The position numbers and the translations under genes were made by a program. The notes under the pieces were generated by a model. The model was not told the origin of the DNA. It was given only the letters and a program-made list of their open reading frames with translations, and did not search any database. From positions 2,790,001 through 2,854,000 of the forward strand of contig JAYKKR010000002.1 in assembly GCA_036971615.1 (NCBI GenBank): 64,000 bases of DNA, in the 5' to 3' direction. The stretch is from Amyloporia xantha (taxonomy: Eukaryota > Basidiomycota > Agaricomycetes > Polyporales > Adustoporiaceae). This document shows, piece by piece, positions 59,689-64,000 of the stretch (position 1 is the stretch's first letter; each line of letters opens with the position of its first letter).

Positions 59689-60863
59689 CACTGTGTGCAC
59701 CACAGCGGCCGAAATTCAACCGTAGTTGGATCGAAAAGTGTCTTTCGATCGCTAAAAGGATGTATTTGGTCGAAATCGAAAAATATACACATTTTCGACC
59801 CTTCCACTTCGGTCGTTTTGTAAGTCGTTTTCCGTCCGTTGTCGTGCATGCCGCACAATGTATGAGACACGGGATCATCCGAGCAGCACTTGTGATGAGT
59901 CATCCAATGCTAGCATCGCCACGTACGTCTGTCTCGTCTCTCTCTCCAACTCTCCCCTGGTGGTTCTCAGCGCGCAGCGTATGCACTATGCGCAGTCATA
60001 CGCTGTGCATTGACACCCGCACTGGAGAGACACCATACTGTCACTAATTGTCAAGGGCAACATAGGGCCATGCACTAGTGCCCTGTTTCCATTCTTCGAG
60101 TCCTCTCATACTGACAGGCTGTCCTACCTCACATTACTCACAGCACGCCATCCGATACACTACCAGACAGTCTACCGGTTCCATGCCCGCACGCGCACAA
60201 CCGAACACAGCCGTTATGGAGTGCAGGACAGTATCTGAGAGGCGGGTCTACCATTGGTGCGTGGACGTCTACATCATCCAACTCGGATCGCAACTGATCA
60301 ACCTCCCAGTCATGCCTCATCTGGACTCGTAGCACACGGCATGAGCGATGATGTTGATTAGAGCAGTAGGTCGGCTGCAATGGGCATGCTGAGAGTGTCA
60401 ACCCATCAGTCAAAATCGTGAAGTTTCACATGTCTCATTTGTCCTATATGCAACGTCTTACTCCTGCAGGCGCAGACCGTAAATCTTTCTGCTCTATGTG
60501 CTATTGTAGCTGGGGTCTAATGTAGCTTCACAATTGCATATTTGAATCCAATTTGTGTATTGTAAAGAGTCGTAATATCAATCTAATTTAGTTTGTTTAT
60601 ATACCGCAATGCCAACCATTGCTTGTTCGAATATTGGATCGTTTACAGTGTGAGTATTATGATCGATAAACGGACTAAATTCGACTGGGCACAGTAATTT
60701 CATGAAAGGTCGAAAACGGAAACATACCGGCTTAACTTTTCAGCCGTTAGTGTGGAACGTAAAACGGACTATTTCCACCATTTCAGGCCTTTTAACGGCT
60801 TCAAAGAAACCGTCAAACGACTCAAACAGAGGTCTAATTTAGACCGCTGTGAGACGCACAGTG
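59689..60863. mobile_element. CACTA-like non-autonomous DNA transposon, 1175 bp
   Basis: Terminal inverted repeats begin CACTGTG at 59689 and end CACAGTG at 60863. They match at roughly three quarters of 33 positions (CACTGTG, CACAGCGG, AAATT and ACC blocks conserved). A 3-bp target duplication GGA flanks the element (59686-59688 and 60864-60866). CACTG-type ends plus a 3-bp duplication are characteristic of the CACTA superfamily, which is common in mushroom genomes. Subterminal GGTCGAAA/ACGGAAA-like motifs occur inside both ends (59750-59850 and 60700-60830). No transposase frame is present. Confidence 0.8.
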
Positions 60864-62338
60864 GGAGCGGAAAGTACAACTCGCAGGTGCGGGCGATGAG
60901 CCGCCGGGAGCAACCGCCTGACCCTTCAGCGGCGGGAGCCTCGCTATCCCGAACGTCGGCTTTACCGAAAGAAGTAGGGCGGCCTTCCTCCGGTGATGTC
61001 GGGTTTGCCTCTGGATCACGTGACATTTGAGTAGTAGTACCGTATCCTACTCCTTGTTCGCCCACTTTCCTCTATGCTCCGCCGCGGAATATAGCGTGAA
61101 GTAAGGCCACATGTGCGTCAGTATCATCTTCGCAATCGTGATAGATACTGTACTTACAACGATTCCAGCCATAATCAAGCCATATTCGCAGAAGAGCAGA
61201 GACCGGCCATATCGGTGATAGCGCATCTCGACTCGGCCGACGGTGGTCGAGCGCTGGCGGACTGAGGGAAAACCGGTGACCGGCCTCTATCGAGTCAGGC
61301 GCAACAACTCTAAAGTGATCGAGCACGGACCTAGAAACTATGTCCTCGTGGGCATGTGTGTTTCGGGATGCGCTCTCTTCCGCAGTGTCGCGACGGGGTG
61401 CTTGCTTTCTACAGATTTGGAAGACACTGGAGCCAGTCCTGATGTTCACAGTGCGCGCCCCGAAGACCTGCAACGGACTGACACTGCTGGCTCTGTGCTG
61501 CATGCAGATTGGGCCTAGATGTTACCAGTATTCGTATCTGATCGTGATCGCAATCAATATCTCGTTCGTTTGTGAGGTTCTCTGCAAGCAACGCACGCTA
61601 AGGCTGCTGCGTGCGCTCCGAATTCCTCCTCCCGAGCAGGGGCGGCCTAGTCGACCCTAGGACCGCTGTGCGCCGTTTGTACGCATCTTACAGGAGGTGA
61701 ACCTTGTTAGGTGGTGGTGTCGGACGTAGAGGCTATGCAGTCGCGTCCAACCAAGGTCGCGGATGGACCCGTGCGTGCCAAGATATGCATAGACGCCCGC
61801 GATCAGAGCTACCCGATTTGGGTATTGTGGTGTTGTATCCGCACACTTCACCCGGCTGCTCCTGTAACCGGTAAGAACTGACGTCCGAAACCTATCCGCT
61901 GTGGCTGACCTTTCCGCTGCTCTCCAGTGCGCCATGGCACGCTTAGATTCATCCTCAACTTCGAGGATATCGTCGAAATATTCACTGGTCGCTCATGGGT
62001 AGCGTATATTTGGCCAACAAACAGCCCCGTGAAGAGCCGGTCACCCCATTCTAGGTCATGTCAGCCAGGTATTTCGCCATGAATTGAATGAAAGGTCTGT
62101 CGGACATGATCAAGTTTCCTGCTTTGTCAGCCCAGCCCTGGTGGATCCGTCTCCTCCTCCGGCTATAGGCTCCTAGCTATCCGCCTCTTGTCCGCTCGTA
62201 CCCGCTCCTCATATATATACTTTCTCCCCCTTGCAGGGCGACTCTCCACTTTCCTTTCTCACCCCGCATCCTGCGGCCTGATAATCTCTTCGTCTCATTT
62301 TCTTCCCATCTCCTCACGACCCACTACTATATTGTACA
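60864..62338. other. Intergenic, promoter of the MFS antiporter
   Basis: No gene is supported. ORFs near 61072-61660 on both strands lack motifs. An ATATATATA run at 62211-62219, about 120 bp before the ATG at 62339, and a CT-rich leader are probable core promoter parts. Confidence 0.4.
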
Positions 62339-64000
62339 ATGACTTCTACCTCCCCTAGCGAGACGGCCACCATCGTCCCCGATGAATATCCCCCATTCCG
62401 CCAGGAGGGTGCCTCTGAGGGTAACCCTCCGGAGTCTCATGATCCAGCCAACCCTGACTTGAGTTTCCCCTTCGCGACCACCAACATCGAGGCGGGTGGT
62501 TTTACCGATGAATACCGTACCACCTCCAAAACGGGATTCGTCCCGGCGGACATGGCCCTCAGGCCAATCCCCACACATGTTTCTGAGATTCCCGGCGCCC
62601 TCAAGGACCCAGAGAAGGCTGCGGCCTTGAAGGATATGAAGTTGGTGACATGGCTGCCGAACGATCCGGAGGATCCACGGAATTGGTCGAAGCTGTACCG
62701 CTGGTGTAAGTGCATGGCGTTTTTTGTCCCTGGTGTGCTTTTATTGACCTCTCTGAACAGACCTTACGGCCGTGTGCGCTATATCCGTCGTGGCTGTCGC
62801 CTTCGGAAGTGCTGTAGTGACAGGAGACTTCGCTGATATCCAGGACCAGTTCCATGTCGGTGAAGTGGTTGTCGCTCTCAGTGTTTCCCTTATGGTCGTG
62901 GGCTTCGGCTTGGGTCCATTAGCATGGTCGCCTATGGTGAGTTCTCCCTCCCTATCAACCTTAACGGGGCTCTTACCGATCTTTCAGAGCGAGCTTATTG
63001 GCCGGAGATGGATTTGGATTGTGCCCAGCTTCATCTACGTCAGTGAGTAGTCAAAATTTCCCATTTCCGGCATGTCCTTGGTGACTGACGATTGTTCGTT
63101 TAAGTATTCAACATCCCTTGCGCTCTTGCGCCCAATATTCAGACTCTCCTCATCTGCCGTTTCTTCGCCGGTCTGTTTGCTTCTGCCCCGCTCACCCTAG
63201 CCGGTGGCACTATTTCCGACATCTGGGATAACAATGAACGTGGTTTCGCTATTGCACTTTTCGCCGCAGCACCATACGGTGGGCCAGTCCTCGGTCCTAT
63301 CGTCGGTGGCTTCGTCGGTGAGAACGTCGGCTGGCGATGGATGCTGTGGGTCAACATGATCTTCGCGGGTGTCGTCTTCTGCTTCACCTGCACGATCCCG
63401 GAGACCTTCGCCCCGGTGCTGCTGAAGCGCCGCGCCGCGCGTCTGCGCAAGGAGACTGGCAACCCGAACATCACTACGGAGCAAGATCTGTTCAAGGCTT
63501 CGCTTTCGCAGATCGTTGCTGAGACTCTTGTTCGTCCGTTCCGTGCGTACATCAATCGCGTCTCTGTCCCACACTTTACTGACCATCATACAGAGATGCT
63601 TGCAACGGAGCCGATTTTGTTGCTGATGTCGAGTTATATCGCGCTGATTTACGGACTGCTTGTGAGTCTTTCTGCATGCCAGTCCCATTGCATCGGCTGA
63701 CGTGAATTTCCTAGTACGCATTCTTCTTCAGTTTCCCTGTGGTTTTCCTTGAGGAGTATCACTTCAACGACGGCCTTTTCGGATTGACATTCTCCTCCGT
63801 TCTGATCGGTTTGGGTATCGCACTTTTCGTCACGCCCCAGATCGAGAAGAACTACCAAAAACGCGCTGCCGCAAAGGGCGGTCGTGCGGATCCAGAGGAC
63901 CGTTTAGTCGGCATGATGATCGGGTGCTGGTTTGTGCCCATCGCCATGTTCATTTTCGGCTGGACGAGTCCCCCAGTCGTCAAACCTGGAGGAGGTAACT
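62339..64000 (+). CDS. MFS antiporter, DHA1 family (polyamine/drug, TPO-like), truncated by window end
   Basis: A plasma-membrane proton antiporter that exports polyamines or drugs. Exons 62339-62705, 62761-62936, 62988-63042, 63105-63542, 63594-63661 and 63715 onward keep phase; the gene runs off the window, with a possible donor at 63992. After a 120-residue hydrophilic N-terminus come DPEDPRNWSKLYRWYLTAVC, the entry motif of this family, then SAVVTGDFADIQDQFHV, GLGPLAWSPMSELIGRRWIW (motif A region), CRFFAGLFASAPLTLAGGTI, DIWDNNERGFAIALFAAAPY, GGPVLGPIVGGFVGENVGWR (motif C), WMLWVNMIFAG, the central loop ETFAPVLLKRRAARLRKETG, and IALIYGLLYAFFFSFPVVF. About two thirds of the protein is present. 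Confidence 0.92.

Overview
The window is nuclear DNA from a mushroom-forming basidiomycete (Agaricomycetes-like). Nearly every recognisable gene is split by 50-70 nt introns with GT...CTRAY...AG signals. Fungal-specific families typical of basidiomycetes are present (a FunK1-type kinase and a DUF6593 protein), and genes alternate with repeat-rich, decayed intergenic tracts. Most models were assembled by joining exons across introns and checking that the reading phase is kept at each junction.

Layout. 29-2744 (-): AMP-forming acyl-CoA ligase. 3838-4723 (+): DUF6593 protein. 5386-6529 (-): basic nuclear-like protein of unknown function, half of an inverted duplication whose decayed partner lies at 36620-37745 (+). 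8500-9060 and 14790-15370: a diverged direct repeat. 9437-10688 (-): degraded METTL16-like methyltransferase. 11225-13931 (+): FunK1-type kinase. 17427-19106 (+): class I/II aminotransferase. 20544-23436 (-): membrane-anchored coiled-coil protein. 24165-26684 (-): MFS anion symporter. 28141-28494 (-): small ORF with a TATA box. 30888-33904 (+): myotubularin phosphatase. 34287-35801 (+): S-adenosylmethionine synthetase. 38089-39665 (-): F-box-like protein. 39941-40877: non-autonomous DNA transposon. 41895-43612 (+): secreted aspartic peptidase. 44392-47388 (+): alternative NADH dehydrogenase with EF-hands. 47659-49725 (-): CLP1. 50226-50420: MITE. 50728-54254 (-): CTF18. 54931-56381 (-): RNase H1. 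56902-57313 (-): small unknown gene. 59689-60863: CACTA-like non-autonomous element. 62339-64000 (+): MFS drug/polyamine antiporter, cut by the window end.

There is no evident biosynthetic or defence cluster. Conserved housekeeping genes (SAM synthetase, myotubularin, CLP1, CTF18, RNase H1, NADH dehydrogenase) sit in blocks separated by transposon remnants. CTF18 and RNase H1 are neighbours on the same strand and both act in DNA replication; both have paired ACGCGT sites upstream. The least ordinary features are three non-autonomous DNA transposons with readable ends, the 30-kb-spaced inverted duplication flanking housekeeping genes, an apparent 1-nt frameshift in the NADH dehydrogenase, and the decayed METTL16-like gene. 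I found no system that I would call new with confidence.
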